Source: Oscillospiraceae bacterium (GTDB taxonomy: Bacteria; Bacillota; Clostridia; Oscillospirales; Oscillospiraceae). From it: 42,240 bases of DNA. Position numbers and translations under genes: made by a program. Position 1 is the first letter of the stretch; each line of letters opens with the position of its first letter. This document shows positions 17,484 through 24,204 of this stretch, piece by piece. The stretch lies in NCBI GenBank assembly GCA_021202845.1, contig JAJQCF010000004.1, positions 1 to 42,240 on the forward strand, in the 5' to 3' direction. The notes beneath the pieces are model-generated. The model had not been told where the DNA came from and did not search any database. It worked only from the letters and a program-made list of their open reading frames with translations.

Positions 17484-18383
17484 TCAGTTGGATTTATTGT
17501 TTTTGCTATGGCGCATTTTGCCGAATAGGAGCAAATCGTTTATAAGCTCCTCGCGGTCGCCCGCGCCGTAGTATTCAAGCTCTATTTTGCCGCCTTTTTT
17601 GCCGTCTGCGAGGCGAACCTTGCGCCCCAGCACGCCCTCCAGCTCCTTCTCCACCTCGCGGGTGTAGTTGACGACTATGTTTTCGGCTTTCGGCGGCTGC
17701 TGCTCACGCACCGCCTTGCCCAGCTTGGCCGCCAGAGCCTCCGTCTGGCGCACTGAAAGGTGCTTTTCCTTGACCGCGTTCGCCAGCTCTAACTGCGTTT
17801 TGGCGTCGGGCAGCGTCAGCAGCGCGCGGGCGTGACCGGCGGAGAGCTCGCCGCGCTCCACCATTTCCAGCACCGGCTCCGTTAGCCCCAGCAGGCGCAG
17901 AGCGTTGGCAACGGCTGGACGGGACTTCCCCACCGCGGCCGCGGCCTCCTCCTGCGTCAGTCCGTAGCCGTCCATAAGCGCGCGGTAGCCTCTTGCCTCT
18001 TCTATTGGGTTCAAGTCCTCGCGCTGTAGGTTTTCCACTAGCGCTAATTCCGTGGCCTTTTTGTCGTCGGCCTCTATGACGCGCACCGGCACCTCTGTCA
18101 GTCCGGCGAGGCGCGAGGCGCGCCAGCGGCGCTCACCGGCGATAATTTGATAATACCCTCCGTTCATTCTCCGCACGGTTATCGGCTGTATGAGGCCGTG
18201 TCGGCTGATGGAGTCCGCTAATTCGGCAAGTGAATCTTCGTCAAAGCTGTGCCTTGGCTGGTCCTGCCGCGGTTCTACGCGCGAAATTGGTACAAAGCTG
18301 ATGCTCCGTTCGTCCTCTCCCTGTTCTCTGAACAGCGCGTCAACTCCGGCTCCCAATCCGCGCTTTGTACTTCGCTGTGCCAT
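17484..18383 (-). CDS. parB: Chromosome partitioning protein ParB (Spo0J)
   Basis: 299 residues. CTP-dependent clamp that loads on parS and helps organise the origin region. N-terminal RGLGAGVDALF is the ParA-stimulating peptide region. The CTP-binding ParB/Srx core has GERRWRAS (83-90) and ENLQREDLNPIEEA (117-130). A helix-turn-helix for parS recognition follows (about 142-165: LTQEEAAAAVGKSRPAVANAL), then a C-terminal dimer domain. It follows parA by 11 bases, and two consensus parS sites lie just upstream of parA. Confidence 0.97.
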   Translation of the reverse strand: MAQRSTKRGLGAGVDALFREQGEDERSISFVPISRVEPRQDQPRHSFDEDSLAELADSISRHGLIQPITVRRMNGGYYQIIAGERRWRASRLAGLTEVPVRVIEADDKKATELALVENLQREDLNPIEEARGYRALMDGYGLTQEEAAAAVGKSRPAVANALRLLGLTEPVLEMVERGELSAGHARALLTLPDAKTQLELANAVKEKHLSVRQTEALAAKLGKAVREQQPPKAENIVVNYTREVEKELEGVLGRKVRLADGKKGGKIELEYYGAGDREELINDLLLFGKMRHSKNNKSN

Positions 18384-18394
18384 AAATACTCTCC

Positions 18395-19147
18395 TTACTG
18401 CCTTTTTAGAAATTCATTCGTCATTCTCAGGTAGGCGCGCGCGCCCTTGCTCATTCTGTCGTAGCCCAAGCAGGGCATTCCGTGGCTCGGCGCTTCGCTC
18501 AGGCGCACGTTGCGCGGTATGGCCGTCTCATAGACTTTACTGCCGAAGTGCTTGCGCACCGCCTCCGCCACGTCAATCGACAGGCGTGTGCGGCTGTCGT
18601 ACATCGTCAGCACCACGCCCTCTATCTCCAACTCGTGGTTGAAGCTGCGGTTGACCGCGCGTATGGTGTCCGTGAGGTCGCTCAGCCCCTCCAGCGCGTA
18701 GTATTCGCACTGCACCGGCACCAGTACTGTGTTTGAGGCGCAGAGCGTGTTCAGCGTCAGCAGCTCCAGCGAAGGCGGGCAGTCTAAGATGATGTAGTCG
18801 TACTGCTCCTCCAGTGGCTTTAGCGCCTCTTTCAGCATAAATTCGCGGTTTTCCACGTCCACAAGCTCCACGTTCGCGCCCGCAAGGTCGCCGTTAGAGG
18901 GCAGAACGTCCCCAAACTTTGTGTTGACTATGGCCTCTGCTGCCGGCAGAGAGCGCACCATTATGTCGTATACTCCGGCGTGTCCTGCCTTGCTCACGCC
19001 CATGCCTGATGTCGCGTTGGCCTGCGGGTCGCAGTCGCACAGCAGCACTCGCCGTCCCCTGTGCTTGAGCGAGGCGCAAAAGTTGACTGCGGTTGTGGTC
19101 TTGCCCACCCCGCCTTTTTGATTGGCTATAGAGATTATCTTTGCCAT
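18395..19147 (-). CDS. parA: Chromosome partitioning ATPase ParA (Soj)
   Basis: 250 residues. Deviant Walker A ATPase with IANQKGGVGKTTTAVNF (from about residue 5), LLCDCDPQANATSGMG and the Walker B-type YIILDCPPSLELLT. It binds DNA non-specifically as an ATP dimer and moves ParB-parS complexes. The start at 19145-19147 follows AAAGGAGG; an in-frame ATG 69 bases upstream would cover the -10 box, so I reject it. First gene of the unit that continues into parB and serS. Confidence 0.96.
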   Translation of the reverse strand: MAKIISIANQKGGVGKTTTAVNFCASLKHRGRRVLLCDCDPQANATSGMGVSKAGHAGVYDIMVRSLPAAEAIVNTKFGDVLPSNGDLAGANVELVDVENREFMLKEALKPLEEQYDYIILDCPPSLELLTLNTLCASNTVLVPVQCEYYALEGLSDLTDTIRAVNRSFNHELEIEGVVLTMYDSRTRLSIDVAEAVRKHFGSKVYETAIPRNVRLSEAPSHGMPCLGYDRMSKGARAYLRMTNEFLKRQ

Positions 19148-19187
19148 GTTCGCCTCCTTTGACCGTGTTCCGCGGCCACTTTCGGCT

Positions 19188-19216
19188 ATTATAACAGCTG
19201 CGTCTCTGTTTTTCAA
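19188..19216 (-). promoter_or_regulatory. Promoter of parA-parB
   Basis: On the minus strand TTGAAA (19216-19211), a 17-base spacer and TATAAT (19193-19188). The -35 box directly abuts a parS site. Confidence 0.8.
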
Positions 19217-19232
19217 TGTTTCACGTGAAACA
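19217..19232. promoter_or_regulatory. parS site 1
   Basis: Exact match to the Bacillus-type consensus TGTTTCACGTGAAACA, a perfect palindrome that extends to 18 bases (19216-19233). It adjoins the parA -35 box. Confidence 0.97.
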
Positions 19233-19275
19233 TTTTAAAATTTTTTCGACTTTTATGTAGCCGCACCCGCGAAAT

Positions 19276-19291
19276 TGTTTCACGTGAAACA
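19276..19291. promoter_or_regulatory. parS site 2
   Basis: Second exact copy of TGTTTCACGTGAAACA, 59 bases from the first and five bases upstream of the prmA -35 box. Confidence 0.97.
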
Positions 19292-19296
19292 TTAGC

Positions 19297-19325
19297 TTGA
19301 CAGTCGGCGCGAGAGAGGATAAAAT
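19297..19325 (+). promoter_or_regulatory. Promoter of prmA
   Basis: TTGACA, a 17-base spacer and TAAAAT, about 25 bases before the prmA ATG. Confidence 0.8.
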
Positions 19326-19349
19326 TCAATGCGGAAAGGTTGTGATTAA

Positions 19350-20273
19350 ATGCGCTGGATTGAGGCCGCGCTGCCTATAGAAAACGGAGACGCGGACACG
19401 CTCTGCGCCCGTCTTGCCGACTTGGGCGTTGACGGCATGGTTGTGGAGGACGAGGCGGACTTCCGCGACTTCCTCGAAAACAACCGCAAGTATTGGGACT
19501 ATGTAGACGACGAGCTGGAAAACAGGTTCAAGGGGCTCTCGCGCATCAAGTTTTATCTGCCTGACGACGACAGTGGGCGCGATACGCTGAAAAATATCAA
19601 AAGCGCGCTCGGCACGGAGCCGCAGGTGGCATATATAGAGGACAGCGACTGGGAAAATAACTGGCGCGAGTTCTACAAGCCGATTGAGATTGGCGAAAAG
19701 CTGTTGGTTGTGCCTGAGTGGGAGCAGCCGGAGCTGGGCGGGCGTACGGCGCTGCGGCTTGACCCGGGACTGATATTCGGCACCGGCAGCCACGCGACGA
19801 CGCGGATGTGCCTCAAGCAGTTGGAGAAGCTGAATTTGGCGGGCAGGCGCGTACTCGACCTCGGCTGCGGCAGCGGCATACTCGGTATAGGAGCAATGGT
19901 GCTGGGCGCGGAGAGCGTCGCGGGCTGCGACGTTGACCCCAAAGCGCCCGACGTAGCGGCGAATAATGCCGCGCTCAACGACATTGACCCCGCGCGTTTT
20001 GTGATATATGCCGGAGACGTGCTGGCCGACGCGGGTATGCGCGCGCGGCTGGGCGGCGGCTATGATGTGGTGCTGGCCAACATCGTCGCTGACGTGATAA
20101 TTCCCCTCGCTGCGCTTGTCAAGCAATTCATGGCCGAGGGCGCGCAGTTTATCACGTCGGGCATAATCGACGGACGCGAGGCGGAGGTGCGCGCCGCGCT
20201 CGAGGCCGCGGGGCTAAAAATTGCCGAGCACGCGCACGAGGAGGAGTGGCACTGCTTCCGCTGTACACTCTAA
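19350..20273 (+). CDS. prmA: Ribosomal protein L11 methyltransferase
   Basis: 307 residues. SAM-dependent enzyme that trimethylates ribosomal protein L11. The N-terminal substrate-recognition domain is followed by WENNWREFYKPIEIGEKLLVVPEW and the SAM-binding core with FGTGSHATTRMCL, motif I VLDLGCGSGILGIGA, the acidic GCDVDPKA, and VLANIVADVI. The length is normal. A short leader carries AAAGGTTGTG as a modest ribosome binding site. The stop codon overlaps that of the converging gpr by three bases. Confidence 0.96.
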   Translation: MRWIEAALPIENGDADTLCARLADLGVDGMVVEDEADFRDFLENNRKYWDYVDDELENRFKGLSRIKFYLPDDDSGRDTLKNIKSALGTEPQVAYIEDSDWENNWREFYKPIEIGEKLLVVPEWEQPELGGRTALRLDPGLIFGTGSHATTRMCLKQLEKLNLAGRRVLDLGCGSGILGIGAMVLGAESVAGCDVDPKAPDVAANNAALNDIDPARFVIYAGDVLADAGMRARLGGGYDVVLANIVADVIIPLAALVKQFMAEGAQFITSGIIDGREAEVRAALEAAGLKIAEHAHEEEWHCFRCTL

Positions 20274-21172
20274 GACAGCAGCACGTCCACGTCGGCGAGC
20301 GTCAGCCCGCTGTGCAGCGCCAAGTTTATTGAATAGCCAATCAGCTTCGCCGCGTCACGGATGTTCTTGTCGATGTCGCGCGGGGTGACAATGAGCTTTT
20401 CGCCGCCGCGTATTGCTGCGCTCTCGGCGTCCAGCCCCGTGCTGCGCGCCAAGTCGGCCACGAGTGTACCCGCGTCCACAACAGTCGGCACACCGACTGC
20501 GATGACCGGCACGCCTATAGTCTCGCGGCTGAGCGCCGTGCGCGCGTTGCCCACGCCGGAGCCGGGGACTATGCCCGTGTCGCTAAGCTGCACAGTGCGG
20601 CAGAGGCGGTCAATGCTGCGGGCGGCCAGCGCGTCAATGGCGATTATCGCGTCGGGCTGCACACGCTCGGCAACGGCGGCAATAAGCTCGCCGCTCTCCA
20701 CGCCGGTTGTGCCCAGCACGCCGCTGCAAACCGCGCTCACGGGGCGGAAAGCCGCGAAGTCCTCCGGCAACGTCTGCTTCAGGTGCCGCGTCGCCATAAC
20801 CCAGTCGATAGTCTCCGGCCCCACGGCATCCGGCGTGATGCCGCGGTTGCCGAGGCCGGCTACAAGCACGCTTTCGTTATCTTCCAATTTTAGGAGGCTG
20901 TTCAGCTGCTCGGAAATGGCGGTGCAGGCATCGGCAAAGGCGTTTTCCTCGCGTCTGGCGAGCGCGTCCAGCTCCACGGTGACGTAGCGCCCGCGGGGTT
21001 TGCCCAGCGCCCGCTCTCCCTCGGCGTCCAGAATGTCCACGGCGGAGACGGTTATGGCTCCGCGGGCAATCTCGTGCGCCTCCACGCCGGCGAGCGCCTC
21101 GCCCGCGGCCGCGCCCTCGCGCCAAAGCTCGCGCGCTTCAAGCGCCAAGTCGGTTCTGACTGCGTTGTTCAT
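20270..21172 (-). CDS. gpr: Spore germination protease
   Basis: 300 residues. Aspartic-type protease that degrades small acid-soluble spore proteins after germination; made as a zymogen whose short N-terminal propeptide is removed late in sporulation. Family blocks: N-terminal NNAVRTDLALEA, VLVAGLGNRGITPDAVGP, VCSGVLGTTGVESGE, PDAIIAIDALAAR, GIVPGSGVGNAR and IGVPVIAVGVPTVVDAGTL. The start at 21170-21172 follows GGGAGTG. An in-frame ATG 60 bases upstream lies in the leader close to the -10 and is rejected. A forespore-type promoter precedes it. Confidence 0.97.
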   Translation of the reverse strand: MNNAVRTDLALEARELWREGAAAGEALAGVEAHEIARGAITVSAVDILDAEGERALGKPRGRYVTVELDALARREENAFADACTAISEQLNSLLKLEDNESVLVAGLGNRGITPDAVGPETIDWVMATRHLKQTLPEDFAAFRPVSAVCSGVLGTTGVESGELIAAVAERVQPDAIIAIDALAARSIDRLCRTVQLSDTGIVPGSGVGNARTALSRETIGVPVIAVGVPTVVDAGTLVADLARSTGLDAESAAIRGGEKLIVTPRDIDKNIRDAAKLIGYSINLALHSGLTLADVDVLLS

Positions 21173-21223
21173 CTTTCGCACACTCCCTATTTTGGGGTCT
21201 GCCCCCGAAATTTTCACTACACT

Positions 21224-21253
21224 TAGTATCAACCGCGGCGGCGCGGGCTATGC
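21224..21253 (-). promoter_or_regulatory. Candidate sigma-G promoter of gpr
   Basis: On the minus strand GCATA (21253-21249), an 18-base spacer and GATACTA (21230-21224). This differs from the forespore -10 pattern CATnnTA only in its first base. gpr is forespore-expressed in Bacillus. Confidence 0.6.
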
Positions 21254-21285
21254 ATTAAAAAATCTTGAAAAAATCAAAAAAACTC

Positions 21286-21314
21286 TTGATTTTTCTGCGC
21301 GCAGATGCTAAAAT
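21286..21314 (+). promoter_or_regulatory. Promoter of rpsT
   Basis: TTGATT, a 17-base spacer and TAAAAT, about 69 bases upstream of the rpsT ATG. Confidence 0.75.
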
Positions 21315-21324
21315 ATATATCCAC

Positions 21325-21352
21325 GAGCCGACAGGTGATGTAATTTCGGCTC
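21325..21352 (+). promoter_or_regulatory. Hairpin in the rpsT leader
   Basis: Perfect seven-base arms GAGCCGA and TCGGCTC around a 14-base loop, starting about four bases after the expected transcript start and ending eight bases before AGGAGGAGG. It could be a target for autoregulation by S20, but no such element is known to me here. Confidence 0.4.
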
Positions 21353-21382
21353 AATTTTATAGGAGGAGGTGGCGAAAAAGAT

Positions 21383-21649
21383 ATGCCCAACATCAAATCT
21401 TCTGCAAAGCGCGACCAGCTTTCCAAGGCCGCATACGCACGCAACAAGGCGGAGAGAACCGCCCTCAAAACTACACTCAAGAAGTTCGACGCAGCAGTCG
21501 CCGAGGGCAACAAGGAAACTGCCGTCAGTGCCTATAAAGTTGCTGCCAAGGCTGTGGACAAGGCCGCTTGCAAGCGCCTGATTCACAAGAACAAGGCCGC
21601 GAACAAAAAGTCCCAGATGGCCAGCAAGCTCAACGCAATGGCCGAATGA
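21383..21649 (+). CDS. rpsT: 30S ribosomal protein S20
   Basis: 88 residues, the normal size. A lysine- and alanine-rich helical protein that binds 16S rRNA. It begins MPNIKSSAKRDQLSKAAYAR and has the conserved IHKNKAANKKSQMASKLN end. A strong AGGAGGAGGTGG lies upstream of the ATG. Transcribed alone, with its own promoter and a terminator hairpin 36 bases downstream. Confidence 0.97.
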   Translation: MPNIKSSAKRDQLSKAAYARNKAERTALKTTLKKFDAAVAEGNKETAVSAYKVAAKAVDKAACKRLIHKNKAANKKSQMASKLNAMAE

Positions 21650-21675
21650 CCCGAAGCCGCTTGGCTGTGCTTAAT

Positions 21676-21730
21676 AAAAAGTTACGCCGCCGCGCAGACG
21701 ACAGTAGTTCTGCGAGGCGGCATAAATTTT
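21676..21730. terminator. Bidirectional terminator between rpsT and a minus-strand peptide remnant
   Basis: Arms GCCGCCGCGCAGA (21686-21698) and TCTGCGAGGCGGC (21709-21721) pair with one mismatch. There are five T on the plus side (21726-21730) and five A (T on the minus strand) at 21676-21680. Confidence 0.7.
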
Positions 21731-21831
21731 TACTTGTTGCGGAGCTGTATAATTACAGACGCAACAGTAGCGATAAATATACCGATTTGGATTAAATCAG
21801 AACAAGAAAATTTCTGCCGTAATACAGCATA
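21730..21831 (-). pseudogene. Remnant of a small hydrophobic (holin-like toxin type) peptide
   Basis: On the minus strand an open frame ends SDLIQIGIFIATVASVII and then QLRNK-stop at 21732-21730. It contains one clear membrane helix with a basic tail, and the stop is eight bases from a strong hairpin with a T tail. That layout resembles the tiny holin-like peptides of Firmicutes. No ATG, GTG or TTG start exists in this frame; an ATG with a short peptide lies in another frame upstream. I therefore call it a decayed copy. It is too short for ordinary gene finding and the assignment is tentative. Confidence 0.35.
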
Positions 21832-21857
21832 CAGGCCGGAGCATACGCTCCGGCCTG
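21832..21857. terminator. Strong hairpin downstream of the beta-helix lipoprotein gene
   Basis: Perfect 11-base arms CAGGCCGGAGC and GCTCCGGCCTG with a four-base loop, 25 bases past the stop of the minus-strand gene. Neither side has a clean T run, so termination is probable rather than certain. Confidence 0.5.
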
Positions 21858-21882
21858 CGGTTATTTGTTGTCTATTATCTGT

Positions 21883-23973
21883 TTACCCAACCTCCACGCT
21901 GTAGCTCTCGCCGCTTACTATATCAGAGGAGGAGAACACTATGTGGCTGCCGCTTATGGGGAGGGTTGCGGTGAACACGGAGGCGCCGGTGCTGTCAAGT
22001 ATGGTCAGCGTGTCGCCCGCGGCGGCGGTCAGGCGGTAGCTGATGTAGCTCTGGTCGCCGCCGGAGAAGCTCTCCGCCATGCCGCTGGGGCCGAGCGCCA
22101 ATATGGTGCCGCCGTTCACGGTTGCCCTGCCGCCGTTTTCCGTGCCCACGTCCAGCGCGCTGTCCGCGCCGCCGCTGGTACACCAGACGTAGGTTGTGCC
22201 GCCGTTCACGGTCAAATCGCCGTTGGAGTCTATTCCGTCGCCGCCCGCCGTGATTGTCAGCTCGCCGCCGTTTATAATGACGGAGTGGGTCGCGCTGTAG
22301 TCTGTGCCGCCGGCGTTCAGGCCGTCGTCGGAGCAGGTCACGTCGATTACGCCGCCGTTTATTGTCAGTGTGGCCTTGGACTCTATGCCCTCCGTGGCCT
22401 TGGTTATCGTTATCGCGCCGTCGTCAATCGTCAAATCTCCGTGGGCGGAGAAGCCCTTACCCGCGCTGGAGCTGATGTCAAACGTGCCGCCGGTGACGGT
22501 TATTGTGCCCGCGGAGTGTATGGCGTGGTCGGTGGCGGTGATGACGAACGTGCCGCCGCTTATGAGCATATCGCCGTCGCACTTTATGCCCTTGCAGCTG
22601 TAGGCGAGGCTGTCGGAAACGCTGTCGCTCCAGAGGTTGCCCATGTCGTCCCAGCCGCCGCGGCCACCGCCGCCGCCCATACCGCCGCGGCTGCCGCCCA
22701 TTTCGGACATATTGCCGTTCATCTCGGGCATTTCTCCGTTCATGTCGGGAGCCTCGCCGTTCATCTCCGGCGCTTCCCCGTTCATATCAGGTGCGTCGCC
22801 GCCCATTTCCGGCATATCCGCAGGTGCTTCGCCGTTGAGCTGGCCGCTCATCTCCGGCGCGGCAGCGTCGTCGGTGTCCGCCGTCGTGACGTAGGCCGCC
22901 GCGGTCACAGTGCCGTCGGCGCTTTGCTCGCTGCCGCCCGCGCCGCCGTTCATCATGCCGCCGCCATCTCCGCGGCCGCCACCGCCGCCCATGCCGCCGC
23001 GGCCTCCGCCAATTTCGGGCGCGGTGTCTCCGCTCTCGCCGCTCGCTTCGCCGTCGGCTGTCATTGCGTCGGAGATGTCAACGGTTGTGCCGTCGGCCAG
23101 CGTGGCCGTGCCGTCCTCTATTGTGACGCCGCCGAACCAGTCGTCCATAGTCTGCGCCTCGGTGCCGTCGCCGGAGATGATGTTGAACGTGCCGCCGGTC
23201 ACGGTCAGGTCAGTGAGCGCGGAAATGCCGTCGCCCAGCGCGTTTATGGTGATGTCGCCGCCGGTAATCTCAATCCAGCCCTTGGCGGAGTCGGTGTCGT
23301 TGTCGGCTTTTATGCCGTCGTTGCCGCAGGTCACGTTTATCGTGCCGCCGGTTATTGTCACGGAGTCCTTGCCCTTTATGCCGTTGTTGACCGCCGTGAC
23401 GGTTATGCTGCCGGAGCTGATTACAAGGTCGTCGCTGGACTGTATGCCGTTGTTGACGTAGCCGTACACGGTCAGCGAGCCGTCGCCGCTGAGCTCAAGG
23501 TCGCACTTGGCCTGCAGCGCGCCGCCGGAAGCGGTGTCGTCGGCAGCGTCGGCGGTAATCTCCGTCTCCGCGCCGGAGGTCAGCACGTTTTCCGTGCCCT
23601 CGGTGAGGACGACGTAGACGTTGTTGGCCGTCTCGGCGTAAACGGCGCTGTCGGCGGAATTTGTGAGCGTCAGGCCGCTGAGCACAAGCGTCACGTCCGC
23701 GCCGTCGCTCGCGGCAACGGTGAGCTGGCCGTCCGAGCACTCACCGCTGACAACGTAGGTGCCCTCGGAGGTTATTGTGACGATGCTGCCCGAGGCGGAA
23801 GCGCCGGAGCCGTAGACCTCCGCGCCAGATTCGGAGAATGTTATCTCCGCTTCGCAGCCGTCAGTGGCGGTGAGCGACGAGCCGGAAGCGCTCTCTCCTG
23901 TGCTGCCGCAGCCGCTGAGCAGGCACATGGCCAGCGCCGCGGCGACGGCGGAAATTTTATAAAATGCTTTCAT
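21883..23973 (-). CDS. Lipoprotein with carbohydrate-binding beta-helix (Cthe_2159/DUF4353 type)
   Basis: 696 residues. A lipoprotein signal with lipobox LSGC (Cys22) is followed by a right-handed beta-helix of many short repeats of the type G-x-I-x-V-T-G-G-T (for example DSVTITGGTINVTCGNDGI, TITVTGGTFDISSSAGKG). This matches the Cthe_2159-like family, calcium- and polysaccharide-binding surface proteins. In the middle, two Gly-rich linkers (GGRGGMGGGGGRG and a near copy) flank a Pro/Met/Asn heptapeptide repeat. AGGAGG precedes the ATG. It diverges from the SLH-anchored 5'-nucleotidase gene, and both are envelope proteins. The ligand is unknown. Confidence 0.87.
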   Translation of the reverse strand: MKAFYKISAVAAALAMCLLSGCGSTGESASGSSLTATDGCEAEITFSESGAEVYGSGASASGSIVTITSEGTYVVSGECSDGQLTVAASDGADVTLVLSGLTLTNSADSAVYAETANNVYVVLTEGTENVLTSGAETEITADAADDTASGGALQAKCDLELSGDGSLTVYGYVNNGIQSSDDLVISSGSITVTAVNNGIKGKDSVTITGGTINVTCGNDGIKADNDTDSAKGWIEITGGDITINALGDGISALTDLTVTGGTFNIISGDGTEAQTMDDWFGGVTIEDGTATLADGTTVDISDAMTADGEASGESGDTAPEIGGGRGGMGGGGGRGDGGGMMNGGAGGSEQSADGTVTAAAYVTTADTDDAAAPEMSGQLNGEAPADMPEMGGDAPDMNGEAPEMNGEAPDMNGEMPEMNGNMSEMGGSRGGMGGGGGRGGWDDMGNLWSDSVSDSLAYSCKGIKCDGDMLISGGTFVITATDHAIHSAGTITVTGGTFDISSSAGKGFSAHGDLTIDDGAITITKATEGIESKATLTINGGVIDVTCSDDGLNAGGTDYSATHSVIINGGELTITAGGDGIDSNGDLTVNGGTTYVWCTSGGADSALDVGTENGGRATVNGGTILALGPSGMAESFSGGDQSYISYRLTAAAGDTLTILDSTGASVFTATLPISGSHIVFSSSDIVSGESYSVEVG
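22697..22822. repeat. Six 21-bp coding repeats
   Basis: Six in-frame units of 21 bases encode variants of the heptapeptide M-N-G-E-A-P-D/E in the beta-helix lipoprotein. Units differ at several bases, so the array is old rather than freshly expanded. Confidence 0.85.
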
Positions 23974-24035
23974 TTCAGCCTCCTGATTTGGTGATAATGT
24001 TCAAATTAAGATAATTTCTCTGCTTTATTTCACGG

Positions 24036-24063
24036 ATAATATACGTCCTTATGCTGAAACTAA
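24036..24063 (-). promoter_or_regulatory. Possible promoter of the beta-helix lipoprotein gene
   Basis: On the minus strand TTAGTT, a 16-base spacer and TATTAT. The -35 is weak. Confidence 0.35.
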
Positions 24064-24116
24064 CCTTAAATAAGGGCGAGAGCCGCAAAAAATTTTATAG
24101 TTCAAAAACAAATTGT

Positions 24117-24145
24117 TTGTAATGTGCGGAATTATGTTGTATAAT
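24117..24145 (+). promoter_or_regulatory. Promoter of the 5'-nucleotidase gene
   Basis: TTGTAA, a 17-base spacer and TATAAT, about 60 bases before the ATG at 24205. Confidence 0.7.
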
Positions 24146-24204
24146 AACCGCGTCTGGGCAATCTTCCAGCCCAAAAAATCTAAAAATCGGGAGGAATACT
24201 CACA

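Noticed and set aside
21865-23994. Long plus-strand open frame opposite the beta-helix lipoprotein
   Set aside because: Low-complexity Ala/His/Val/Gly sequence with no ribosome binding site; mirror of the repetitive gene on the minus strand.
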